Of a stretch of 17,880 bases of DNA, positions 1 to 14,113 are shown in pieces; position 1 is the stretch's first letter; the number at the start of each line of letters is the position of its first letter. The notes under the pieces were generated by a model, which worked only from the letters and a program-made list of their open reading frames with translations, was not told the origin of the DNA and made no database searches. Source of the stretch: a bacterium (GTDB lineage: Bacteria; UBP15; UBA6099; DSWB01); contig JAGUYV010000174.1 of NCBI GenBank assembly GCA_020061125.1, positions 1-17,880 of the forward strand. The letters are read 5' to 3'. A program made the position numbers and the translations under genes.

Positions 1-408
1 ATCCTGGCCCTGGCCGACAGGCCCCCGCGCATCGTTCAGGCCGGACTGCGCAGCATGTGCACCGAGGAATGGAACCTGTCTCGCCGCTCCCGCTCCGTGA
101 CCTCGTTCCTGGCCAAAGACAACATGAGCGGCAAAGCGCCCGCACACAAGATTTTGAGCGCGCTCTCGCGCGATGTGTATGTCACCATTGATTTGGACGC
201 GTTCGACCCCAGCGAAATGCCGGGCGTGGGCACGCCCGAGCCGGGCGGCCTCACCTGGGCCTGGGTCAACGATCTTCTCGGCCTGGTCGCCGCCAAGCGC
301 AACATCGTCGGCTTCGACATCGTAGAACTCTGCCCCATCGAGGGCCAGAACATCTCCGAATTCTTCGCCGCGAAACTGACTTATAGAATCATGGGGTTGC
401 TGGTGTAA
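1..408 (+). CDS. speB: Agmatinase/arginase-family ureohydrolase (3' part only)
   Basis: This is the C-terminal 135 residues of a binuclear-manganese ureohydrolase; the 5' end lies outside the window. Family members hydrolyse a guanidino group to release urea, for example agmatine to putrescine in polyamine synthesis. Seen directly: the metal-binding segment TIDLDAFDPSEMPGVGTPEP at visible residues 62-81, with the paired aspartates D64 and D66 that ligate Mn, and the downstream glutamate E80 in GTPEPGG that normally contacts the guanidinium group. The following stretch GFDIVELCP and the terminal helix EFFAAKLTYRIMG also fit the fold. The frame is open from base 1 and ends with TAA at 406-408, so an internal ATG at 55 is not the start. 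Agmatinase is favoured over arginase or formimidoylglutamase from the GTPEPGG context, but the substrate cannot be fixed from this part. It is a cytoplasmic enzyme. The downstream HicB gene starts 78 bp later on the same strand. Confidence 0.85.
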   Translation: MLALADRPPRIVQAGLRSMCTEEWNLSRRSRSVTSFLAKDNMSGKAPAHKILSALSRDVYVTIDLDAFDPSEMPGVGTPEPGGLTWAWVNDLLGLVAAKRNIVGFDIVELCPIEGQNISEFFAAKLTYRIMGLLV

Positions 409-460
409 TGCGCCTTGATGTGGAAAGAGATTTTGTTTGGAAGTAAAATACAAGTACGGA

Positions 461-486
461 TGATACTATTGCACACAGGAGGGGTC
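461..486 (+). promoter_or_regulatory. Strong ribosome binding site, and possible extended -10, before hicB
   Basis: AGGAGG at 477-482 lies 4 bases before the ATG at 487. It decides the hicB start over an upstream TTG at 415 in the same frame. A TGATACTAT at 461-469 resembles an extended -10 box, but no -35 match is seen at the right spacing and the resulting leader would be only about 10 bases. The ribosome site is well supported and the promoter is speculative. Confidence 0.45.
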
Positions 487-729
487 ATGCCGGAAATTTG
501 CCTCAAACTCCACATAGAAAGCCTGGACGAAGGCGGATATGTTGCAACAAGCCCCAACCTTCCTGGACTTGTCGCACAGGGTAGAACACTTTCTGAAACA
601 CTGGAAATTGCTCAAGATGTTGCGAGAAAATTGATTGAGTCATACGAAGAACACGGAGACCCCTTGCCGCCAGGCCTGCAAAAGCCCGGAAAGAAGCTAA
701 ACATTGACATAGCCGTCGGAATTGCATGA
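487..729 (+). CDS. hicB: HicB-family antitoxin
   Basis: This 80-residue protein matches the compact HicB (UPF0150) fold, a degraded RNase H-like domain that binds and neutralises the HicA mRNA-cutting toxin. Seen directly: the typical core GGYVATSPNLPGLVAQGRTL at residues 16-35, followed by the amphipathic helix with SETLEIAQDVARKLIESY and a short C-terminal strand with PLPPG. ATG 487 is chosen because of the AGGAGG box just upstream; an earlier TTG in frame lacks support. The stop overlaps the hicA start in an ATGA arrangement (726-729), so the two are translationally coupled, antitoxin first. The protein ends soon after the core and has no separate C-terminal HTH or ribbon-helix-helix domain, as in the short HicB subclass, so how the pair autoregulates is unclear. 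The gene is AT-richer than its neighbours, which suggests horizontal arrival. Confidence 0.85.
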   Translation: MPEICLKLHIESLDEGGYVATSPNLPGLVAQGRTLSETLEIAQDVARKLIESYEEHGDPLPPGLQKPGKKLNIDIAVGIA

Positions 730-953
730 TGGGCCAGCTTGCCGGATTCACATATAAAGACATCATTGGCAAATTGAAAAAACTTGGTTTTGAATTTGAT
801 AGAAATGCCAAGGGAAGTCATGAAATCTGGAGAAATCCCCAAACAAGGGCGAGAACAACCATTCCGAATCACCCTGGAGACATTCCAGAAGGAACAGTTC
901 GCAATATTATTCAACAGGGCATGATCAGCAAAAGAGCTTTTCTGGATATCTAA
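726..953 (+). CDS. hicA: HicA-family mRNA interferase toxin
   Basis: This 75-residue protein is a HicA toxin, a small dsRBD-like ribonuclease that cleaves mRNA independently of ribosomes and is held inactive by HicB. Seen directly: the opening helix YKDIIGKLKKLGFEF at residues 10-24, the hallmark KGSHEIWRNP at 29-38 whose histidine (H32) is the expected catalytic residue, the strand TTIPNHPGDIPEGTVRNI at 44-61, and a final helix with IIQQGMISKRAF. This is the full usual length of the family, with no damage, so an active toxin is expected. Two adjacent ATG codons (726 and 729) could start it; the first overlaps the hicB stop in ATGA. The gene after it is on the opposite strand and ends only 40 bp away, so hicBA forms a stand-alone two-gene unit. 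Confidence 0.88.
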   Translation: MMGQLAGFTYKDIIGKLKKLGFEFDRNAKGSHEIWRNPQTRARTTIPNHPGDIPEGTVRNIIQQGMISKRAFLDI

Positions 954-993
954 CTGACAAACTCAATTACACCCAAAAATCATCGTCAGGTCA

Positions 994-1401
994 TCAAAAA
1001 TCCTTCTGCAAATAAGTCCGCGCGCGCACCGTGGCGTCCCCGATGCGCAGGTCGAGATCAACCTGTTGCCTGATTTCCGGACATTGCTCGAATTTTTCGA
1101 GGCGGGCGATTTCGTGCTCGCCAAGGCCGAGCAGGGCCATGCCGGACAGAACCGCGCCCGATTCGCGGCGCATGAAGTGCATTTGCTTTCCGTCAATTTC
1201 CGCGTACCCGCGCGAGAATCCCGCTGCCAGGGCCGGAGCCATGGCCACGCGCCGGCCCAGCACATGCGCGGCGATGTCAGGATCCATGAGGGAACCGCAC
1301 ACGAACGCCACGGCGTCCGCGCGGCGCGGGTCCACTGGCGCGCCCTCGGGGTGCAACACCACCGCGAAAATGTCTCGTATCAGCGTGACCTGATATGGCA
1401 T
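994..1401 (-). CDS. Gamma-glutamylcyclotransferase-like (AIG2 fold) protein
   Basis: This 135-residue protein resembles the GGCT/AIG2-like cyclotransferase family, small enzymes that cyclise gamma-glutamyl amines or amino acids to release 5-oxoproline. Seen directly: VAFVCGSLMDPDI at residues 31-43, matching the family's nucleotide-loop-like FVYGTLM signature, and GMALLGLGEHEIARLEKFEQ at 87-106, where E105 sits at the position of the catalytic glutamate in the usual LDxxE segment. Two features are odd: the tyrosine of the signature is replaced by cysteine (C35), and about 30 residues precede the signature, whereas family members usually begin close to it. ATG 1401 has no strong ribosome site; AAGGA lies about 16 bases upstream. 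It starts 46 bp after the murJ stop on the same strand and is probably co-transcribed with it. The fold assignment is fairly safe but the substrate is unknown. Confidence 0.65.
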   Translation of the reverse strand: MPYQVTLIRDIFAVVLHPEGAPVDPRRADAVAFVCGSLMDPDIAAHVLGRRVAMAPALAAGFSRGYAEIDGKQMHFMRRESGAVLSGMALLGLGEHEIARLEKFEQCPEIRQQVDLDLRIGDATVRARTYLQKDF

Positions 1402-1447
1402 GGGGCGTGTTCAAAATCCTTTACTGAATTCATCATCTCAAAGCGCT

Positions 1448-3097
1448 TCATTTTTTCAGCCTGAACCGCCGCAGGAACATGCCCGTGACATCGCCGGCCT
1501 CGGGCACTTTGAACACCCTGCACGCTGCCAGAAACACCGCGCCGCCCAGGACCATGATGCCGAGCACCTGCACGGAGGGGTCCATGTTCTTCATGAAAAA
1601 CGCGGCGGCCGCCACCGCGGCGCTCATGACCAGCGTGGCCAGAGTCACGCGCGCGAAACCGTCCCACACGCGCCCCATGTCGAAATCCGGCATGCGCTTG
1701 CGGAACAGGATCAGCAGGGCGACGAGGTTGAAAAGCGTGGCCAGGGAGATGGCCAGGGCGATGCCCTGATGCTCAAGATGCTGTACGGCAACTCCGGCAT
1801 AATAGAACGGAGACACATGCGACACGAACACCAGCGCCTTGATGGCGGGATTGGCCATGTCCACCACGGGCTGCACAAGGCCCACGCCCATGGGAATGAT
1901 GATCAGCAGCACGCTCGTAAGCGCCACCAGGAACGGGGTGCGCGTGTCCTGCATTGAGAAGAAACCGCGGGTCACCATCTGGATGGCGGTGTGGCCGGCC
2001 AGGCCGATGGAGTAATACAGAAGTACGCCGCGCGTGTCCAGGCAGTCGGCCATGGTGAATTCGCCGCCGCCGAACAGCAGGCGCACGATGGGCATTCCGA
2101 GCAGGATGAACCCGGCGGTGCACGGCAGCGAAAACACGAAGGTGGAGCGGATGCCGCGCGCCAGCGTGCCGTGGAACTCGCCCCAGCGCTCACCCGCGGC
2201 CTGCGCGCTCATGGTCGGAAACGCGGCCATGGCCAATGCGTTTCCGAACACCCCCAGCGGCAGCAGCAGCAGGCGCACGCCGTACTGTAGCGAAGTCACC
2301 GACCCGTGGCTGAACAGGGAGCCGAAGGTGATGGGCAGCACGAACAGATTGATCTGCGACAGACTCATGCCCAACATGGCGGGCAGAAACAGCGCCAGCG
2401 CGCGTTTCACATTTGGATCCCCTGGCCCCGAACGCACATGGTACCGCAGCCCCTTTCGGATCATCACCGGGAACTGAACCAGAACCATGGACCCCGCGCC
2501 CACAAGCACGCCATAAGACAGTCCCTTGATGCCCATGCGCCCGTGCAGGATGAACGCCGCGCCGATGATGCCGAGATTGTGCAGGCTCCACGCCAGAGCC
2601 GGGGTGGAGAAATGATCCTTGGACTGCAGCACCGCGTTGCACAGCGCGGCCGTGGCCGTGAAAATCACCATGGGGAAGATGATGCGCATGATGTCCACGC
2701 ACAGCGCCTTGGTCTGCGGCTCGTTGCGGAACCCCGGCACGATGATGTCCGTCAACTGCGGCGCGAACACCATGCCCAGCACGATGCCTGGAACCACCAC
2801 CAGCATGAGCACATTCCACACGCCGCTCGCCAGCCGCCACGCGTCCTCTTCCTGCTTCTTCTCCAGCAGGCCAGAGAACAGGGGAATGAACGCGGCGCTC
2901 AACGCGCCTCCCGACGCCAGCACATACAGCAGATCCGGCACCGTGAACGCGCCTATGAACGCATCCGTCTCCCACCCGCGGCCGAAATAATACGCGATCA
3001 CCTTGTAACGAAGATACCCAAGGATGCGGCTGATGATCATGCCGAACATCACAATCGCCGCGGCACGCTTTACTGTCTTGATGGCTTTGTCGCTCAC
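1448..3097 (-). CDS. murJ: MurJ/MviN lipid II flippase
   Basis: This is a polytopic inner-membrane protein of the MurJ (MviN) family, which flips the peptidoglycan precursor lipid II from the cytoplasmic to the outer leaflet. Seen directly: the family opening AIVMFGMIISRILGYLRY, the segment ETDAFIGAFTVPDLLYVLAS followed by GALSAAFIPLF, the mid-protein VFGNALAMAAFPTMS, and RGFFSMQDTRTPF, with about 14 hydrophobic segments along the chain. The start chosen is GTG at 3097, which has a GGGAG box 9 bases upstream and gives MSDKAIKTVKRAA (549 residues, normal for the family). An ATG at 3163 in the same frame would add 22 basic residues not typical of MurJ and has a weaker ribosome site. The AIG2-like gene follows 46 bp downstream. 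murJ is essential housekeeping and is unrelated in function to the glycosidase genes upstream. Confidence 0.92.
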   Translation of the reverse strand: MSDKAIKTVKRAAAIVMFGMIISRILGYLRYKVIAYYFGRGWETDAFIGAFTVPDLLYVLASGGALSAAFIPLFSGLLEKKQEEDAWRLASGVWNVLMLVVVPGIVLGMVFAPQLTDIIVPGFRNEPQTKALCVDIMRIIFPMVIFTATAALCNAVLQSKDHFSTPALAWSLHNLGIIGAAFILHGRMGIKGLSYGVLVGAGSMVLVQFPVMIRKGLRYHVRSGPGDPNVKRALALFLPAMLGMSLSQINLFVLPITFGSLFSHGSVTSLQYGVRLLLLPLGVFGNALAMAAFPTMSAQAAGERWGEFHGTLARGIRSTFVFSLPCTAGFILLGMPIVRLLFGGGEFTMADCLDTRGVLLYYSIGLAGHTAIQMVTRGFFSMQDTRTPFLVALTSVLLIIIPMGVGLVQPVVDMANPAIKALVFVSHVSPFYYAGVAVQHLEHQGIALAISLATLFNLVALLILFRKRMPDFDMGRVWDGFARVTLATLVMSAAVAAAAFFMKNMDPSVQVLGIMVLGGAVFLAACRVFKVPEAGDVTGMFLRRFRLKK

Positions 3098-3178
3098 TTT
3101 GCAACGCTCCCGCGCCCGCGCAGCATTCCGGAACAGGAACCAGCCCGGCGCAATGGCTGGCATTTCTCACATCATCAC

Positions 3179-3235
3179 ATTGTATATCTCTTTTGCATAA
3201 GTTCTATGCGTGAGCCATGATTCATCAATTGATGA
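3179..3235 (-). promoter_or_regulatory. Possible murJ promoter region with two dyads
   Basis: The 190-bp stretch between murJ and the GH27 stop is the only AT-rich gap on the - strand. Read on -, TACAAT (3184-3179) is a five-of-six match to a -10 box and would give transcription into the GTG start at 3097, but no good -35 is seen. Just upstream lie an inverted repeat GCATA-N5-TATGC (3195-3209) and a perfect 14-bp palindrome TCATCAATTGATGA (3222-3235), placed where an operator could sit. No experimental or family evidence supports this. Confidence 0.25.
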
Positions 3236-3243
3236 TTTGTCCA

Positions 3244-3276
3244 ATAAAGGCTTAACAAGCATCCGTAGCCTTACGG
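3244..3276 (-). terminator. Weak hairpins after the glycosidase operon, possible terminator
   Basis: Downstream of the GH27 stop on the - strand there are two short hairpins: CCGTA-AGGC-TACGG (3276-3263), and GCTT-GTT-AAGC (3260-3250) followed by CTTTATT. The stems are only 5 and 4 bp and the T-run is interrupted, so this is a poor intrinsic terminator. It is listed because some termination is expected between the operon and murJ. Confidence 0.2.
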
Positions 3277-3287
3277 CGGCCGCGCCG

Positions 3288-5279
3288 TCAATCATACTCG
3301 TTCGGCTGCGGGGCGCCGATTTTGAGGAGCACGGCGCCGTGCGCGGGCACGGTTATGGTGTGCGAGCCTTCGATGAAACCCGTATCTCGTCTCCGCCACA
3401 GATCGCGCACGGGCTGCGTGACGGCCGGATCCAGGCCGATGTCCGCCACCCGGTAAGTGATGTCCGCGTCCTGCACGAACCTGTTGAACAGGCCCACGGC
3501 CACTGTACCGTCGTAAAGCGGCCGCGCCCACACTTCGAGCAGCATGCCCGCATCCGCGACCCTGCGGCCCTGCTTTCCGAGCGGGTCCTGGTTCACGGCC
3601 AGGACTTCGGGGTTGGTGAGCAAGTCCTTCGTAAACTGGTCCATGTCCGTCATGTCGCAGCCGATGAGCAGCGGGGACGCAAGCATGCTCCACAGGGAGA
3701 TGTGCGTGATCTGCTCATTGGGGGTGAGGCGCGTGGGATGGATGCTTGGCCCCCAGCCCACTTTGCCGACCACGAGCATGTCCGGGTCGTTCCAGCGGCC
3801 GGGTCCGGCGTGGGACTCGATGCCGTTCTGGCTGAAGCCGATGCCGGCCATGCTCTCCCAGGTGTCCACGATGTCGCCGGTGGTGCGCCACAGGTTGCCG
3901 CCCACCTCGGCGCCCCATTCCCAGACATTGCCCATGCCGTACTGGCACAGGCTGTACACGATGTCGCGGCTGGCTTTGTCCAGGGCGTCGCGCATCACGA
4001 AATAGGGTTTCATGAGTTCCTCGCGGCTGTCGTCCTTTGCGATGATCCGGTACGAGCACCAGTCGTGCTTGAGGTAGTCAATGCCCCAATCGGCCCAGGT
4101 GGCGGCGTCTATGTGCTCGTGCTCCCATGAGCCAGGATATCGTGCGCAGGTTTCCGGGCCGGGCGAGGAGTAGATGCCGAGTTTGAGGCCCAGGGAATGG
4201 ACATGGTCCGCGAGCGCCTTCATGTCCGGAAATTTTTCATTGGTGCGGAGCACTCCCGAGGCGTCGCGCGCGCCCTCCCACGCGTCGTCTATGTTGATGT
4301 ATTGGAAACCCACGGAGGCCAGGCCTGAAGCGTGCATGGCCTCCGCGGCGGCGCGCACCTTGTCCTGGGTTACGGAGGTTCCCCACACATTCCACGAGTT
4401 CCAGCCCATGGGCGGAGTGAGCGCGAGCCTGTGCGTTCCGCCGGCGATTTTGAGTTTCCGTTGAGCAACTGCGCCCGAGGCGTCGGTGACTTTGAGCGCA
4501 ACCATGGTTTCGCCGCCGCCCTGCAGCGCGCCGGAGATGATGCCCGTGGCCGGGTCCAGGGAAAGGCCCGCGGGCAGATTGGCTGCCTCAAATTTCAGGG
4601 GCGCTTTTCCCGTTGCCGGGATGCGGAACAGGAACGGGCGGCCCGGTGTCGCGCCGGTCACGCGCGGGCCATGGATGCCGATGGCGGTGAAGTCCGTATG
4701 CGCGATTTCCATGGATGCGGTCTCCTCGAAAGCGGCGATGGTCACGGAAGCCTCCATGCCGGGTTTGACCTTGAGCAGCGCTCCGGCCCAGTCCGCCGCC
4801 GCATTTCCGGCTCCGATAGCGCGCACAGTGAGAAACATCTGTCGCGCGCCCGCGCAGTCCGCTTCGATAATACGCGGCGCTTGCCCCTTGCTCACCGGTT
4901 CGGACTCCGCGGCCTTTTTGCCGTCCAGCCACACCTCGAACACCACAGGGCCGGACGAACCCGAAAAGTCGTTCACGCCAACCATGGACGCGAACCGCTC
5001 GGCCGCGCCGCCGAGGTTCACCACCAGCACGCTTGACGGGAATCCGCCCAGGCCGTGCTGATAGATTACGCCCTTGAGCATGATGGGGCCGCCGGACGAC
5101 GACTTGTTCACGGGCATTCCCGGAGTGCGGCCCGGTCCCACCAGATCGTCGAGCCACACCGCGCCTTTGGGCGGATTGGGCGCACGGAATGCGGCCTCTC
5201 CCAGCGCCAGCGCGCTTGCCGCCATGCACGCCGCGGCAAGCAGCGCTCCGATAATCATGCCGATCAGTTTCTTCATCAT
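3288..5279 (-). CDS. GH27 alpha-galactosidase with NPCBM and Ig-like domains
   Basis: This 663-residue exported enzyme is predicted to remove terminal alpha-linked galactose (or possibly alpha-GalNAc), as on blood-group B or alpha-Gal epitopes. Seen directly: a signal peptide (1-26, ending SALA); an NPCBM-like galactose-binding module at about 30-175 (KGVIYQHGLGG, then RFASMVGVND); a putative Ig module at 200-280 with the classic LPAGLSLDPATGIISG; and a GH27 barrel from 285 (LTPPMGWNSWN). Catalytic residues are in place: IDDAW (D331, D332), nucleophile D406 in YLKHDWC, acid/base D469 in WRTTGDIVD, and WNDPDM at 496-501. A C-terminal beta-sandwich follows. The loop that reads the sugar 2-position is SLCQYG, which favours alpha-galactosidase over alpha-GalNAcase. 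The ATG at 5279 has GGGAG 6 bases upstream. It is the last gene of the operon, 24 bp after GH29. Beta-L-arabinopyranosidase is an alternative GH27 activity. Confidence 0.9.
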   Translation of the reverse strand: MMKKLIGMIIGALLAAACMAASALALGEAAFRAPNPPKGAVWLDDLVGPGRTPGMPVNKSSSGGPIMLKGVIYQHGLGGFPSSVLVVNLGGAAERFASMVGVNDFSGSSGPVVFEVWLDGKKAAESEPVSKGQAPRIIEADCAGARQMFLTVRAIGAGNAAADWAGALLKVKPGMEASVTIAAFEETASMEIAHTDFTAIGIHGPRVTGATPGRPFLFRIPATGKAPLKFEAANLPAGLSLDPATGIISGALQGGGETMVALKVTDASGAVAQRKLKIAGGTHRLALTPPMGWNSWNVWGTSVTQDKVRAAAEAMHASGLASVGFQYINIDDAWEGARDASGVLRTNEKFPDMKALADHVHSLGLKLGIYSSPGPETCARYPGSWEHEHIDAATWADWGIDYLKHDWCSYRIIAKDDSREELMKPYFVMRDALDKASRDIVYSLCQYGMGNVWEWGAEVGGNLWRTTGDIVDTWESMAGIGFSQNGIESHAGPGRWNDPDMLVVGKVGWGPSIHPTRLTPNEQITHISLWSMLASPLLIGCDMTDMDQFTKDLLTNPEVLAVNQDPLGKQGRRVADAGMLLEVWARPLYDGTVAVGLFNRFVQDADITYRVADIGLDPAVTQPVRDLWRRRDTGFIEGSHTITVPAHGAVLLKIGAPQPNEYD

Positions 5280-5303
5280 GGTTCTCCCGTCTGTTGTTTC
5301 ATG

Positions 5304-6767
5304 TTATTTTTCCGCTGATGGCGCCATGGTGAAAAGCGCGAACTCGGCCAGCGTGGGCGCCACGCGGTATTGCGAGAAACGGATGCGCACCCGGCTCGCT
5401 GTCACCGGCTCGAACTGCACGAACCTCTTGTAGCCCACGGTTGTGCCCGAAGCGATTTCCGTCCATCGGCCGTTGATTTCCGCGTCCAGGGCGAAAGCCT
5501 CGATGCGCTGCCCGGAGGCGATGTGCTCCTGGAACATGGCGATGTCGAACGCGGCAGGCGCGGGCAATGTGTATTCGAGCGAAATCTCGCCCGCGCCTTC
5601 CGGCCCCTGCCAGAAGGTGTCCTGGTCTCCGTCAATGGCCGCGGCTTCGCCCTGCGCTCCGGCAAGGAAATTCCGATCATATATGGCGTCAATGCGTTTT
5701 CGCAGGGATTTGAGCGCCTTGATGTCGTTTTTGTGAATGAGTCCGTCCGGCCCGGGCGGAATGTTCAGCAGGAGTTGCGCATTGCCCCCCACGGTGTTGA
5801 ACCAGATGTGGAACAATTGGCTGTTGGTTTTCACGAGGTAATCTTCGCCGGGATGGTAGAACCAGCCGGGGCGGATGGATGTGTCGGCCTGGGCCGGATA
5901 CCAGCGCAGGGTGTCGCCATTTTTCGCCGCGGCCATCAGATGCGCACGGCCGCCCGGAACCATATCTCCGGCCGGGGTGCTGACCGGCAACACACTCCAC
6001 TGCGTGTCCGGGTTTTCACCCGCCTCGTTGCCGATCCAGCGCACATCCGGACCGTAGATGGACATGGCCGCCTGGGGCTGAAGTTCGCGCACGGTGGCGA
6101 AAATCGTGTCCCAGTCGTACGCTACGCCCTGGCAGCGCGGATCCGGATCCATGGCGGAACCGCACGCGCCGTCCATCCAGACTTCATGGACCGGGCCGTA
6201 GCCTGTGAGCAACTCGCGCAACTGGTTGTCATAGTATGTGTCGTATTCGGACGAGCCGAACAGGGTGGAATTGCGGTCCCAGGGTGAGAGGTAGAGCCCG
6301 AACTTGAGGCCGGATTCGCGCGCGGCGTCCGCGGCCTCGCGCACCACATCGCCGCCGCCGTTTTTCCACGGGCTGTTCTTCACGGAATGCTCCGTGAAAG
6401 CGCTGGGCCAGAGGCAGAACCCGTCGTGATGCTTGGCCGTGAGGATCATTTGCGTCATGCCCGCATCCCTGATCACGGCGGCCCACTGGCGCGCGTCCAG
6501 CTTTCCCGGGTTGAACAGCGCCGGGTCCTCGGTTCCCCTGCCCCACTCCCTGTTGGTCATGGTGTTCATCCCGAAATGGATGAAGGCCGTGTATTCCTCG
6601 CGCTGCCAGGCGATCTGCCTCGGGTGCGGCGTCACGGATGCGGCTTTGCGCATGACCTGCTCTTCGGTGTCGGAGGGTTCGAGCTTCACAAAGTATTCCG
6701 CCCGGCACGGCGCGCCGCATAGCACAAGCACAGCCGCAATCAACATTGATTTCAGGATGTGGTTCAT
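5304..6767 (-). CDS. GH29 alpha-L-fucosidase
   Basis: This 487-residue exported alpha-L-fucosidase has a C-terminal discoidin-like (F5/8 type C, CBM32-type) module. Seen directly: a signal peptide (1-23); the GH29 barrel with FIHFGMNTM at 62-70, LTAKHHDGFCLWPS at 109-122 that binds fucose, and the nucleophile D199 in HEVWMDGACG; and a candidate acid/base E248 in RWIGNEAG. The YDW at 217-219 following the nucleophile loop resembles subgroup B enzymes, which prefer alpha-1,3/1,4-fucose on Lewis-type branched glycans; this subgroup call is inference. From about 370 the chain switches to the beta-sandwich (AAAIDGDQDTFW, later SRVRIRFSQY). ATG 6767 is chosen because AGGAG lies 6 bases upstream; a GTG immediately before it is too close to that box. 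The gene lies 16 bp after the GH95 stop and 24 bp before GH27, so it is part of the same transcript. Confidence 0.9.
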   Translation of the reverse strand: MNHILKSMLIAAVLVLCGAPCRAEYFVKLEPSDTEEQVMRKAASVTPHPRQIAWQREEYTAFIHFGMNTMTNREWGRGTEDPALFNPGKLDARQWAAVIRDAGMTQMILTAKHHDGFCLWPSAFTEHSVKNSPWKNGGGDVVREAADAARESGLKFGLYLSPWDRNSTLFGSSEYDTYYDNQLRELLTGYGPVHEVWMDGACGSAMDPDPRCQGVAYDWDTIFATVRELQPQAAMSIYGPDVRWIGNEAGENPDTQWSVLPVSTPAGDMVPGGRAHLMAAAKNGDTLRWYPAQADTSIRPGWFYHPGEDYLVKTNSQLFHIWFNTVGGNAQLLLNIPPGPDGLIHKNDIKALKSLRKRIDAIYDRNFLAGAQGEAAAIDGDQDTFWQGPEGAGEISLEYTLPAPAAFDIAMFQEHIASGQRIEAFALDAEINGRWTEIASGTTVGYKRFVQFEPVTASRVRIRFSQYRVAPTLAEFALFTMAPSAEK

Positions 6768-6783
6768 CACCGTCTCCTATGAT

Positions 6784-14101
<7,318 letters not shown>

Positions 14102-14113
14102 ATTTCCTCCAAG

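Noticed and set aside
954-993. Possible bidirectional terminator between the convergent hicA and AIG2-like genes
   Set aside because: Only a 5-bp CTGAC/GTCAG pairing with a 26-base loop can be formed and there is no T-run, so it is not supported.
2306-3220. A 304-codon open frame on the + strand opposite murJ
   Set aside because: It is a shadow of murJ: low complexity, rich in His, Gln and Arg, no domain.
3210-4130. A 306-codon open frame on the + strand opposite the GH27 gene
   Set aside because: It begins in the intergenic gap but almost all of it is antisense to the conserved GH27 barrel. The sequence is Val/His/Ala-rich with no recognisable motif.
6765-6770. GTG at 6770 as the GH29 start
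   Set aside because: The AGGAG box would be only 3 bases away. The adjacent ATG at 6767 has 6-base spacing and gives the same signal peptide.
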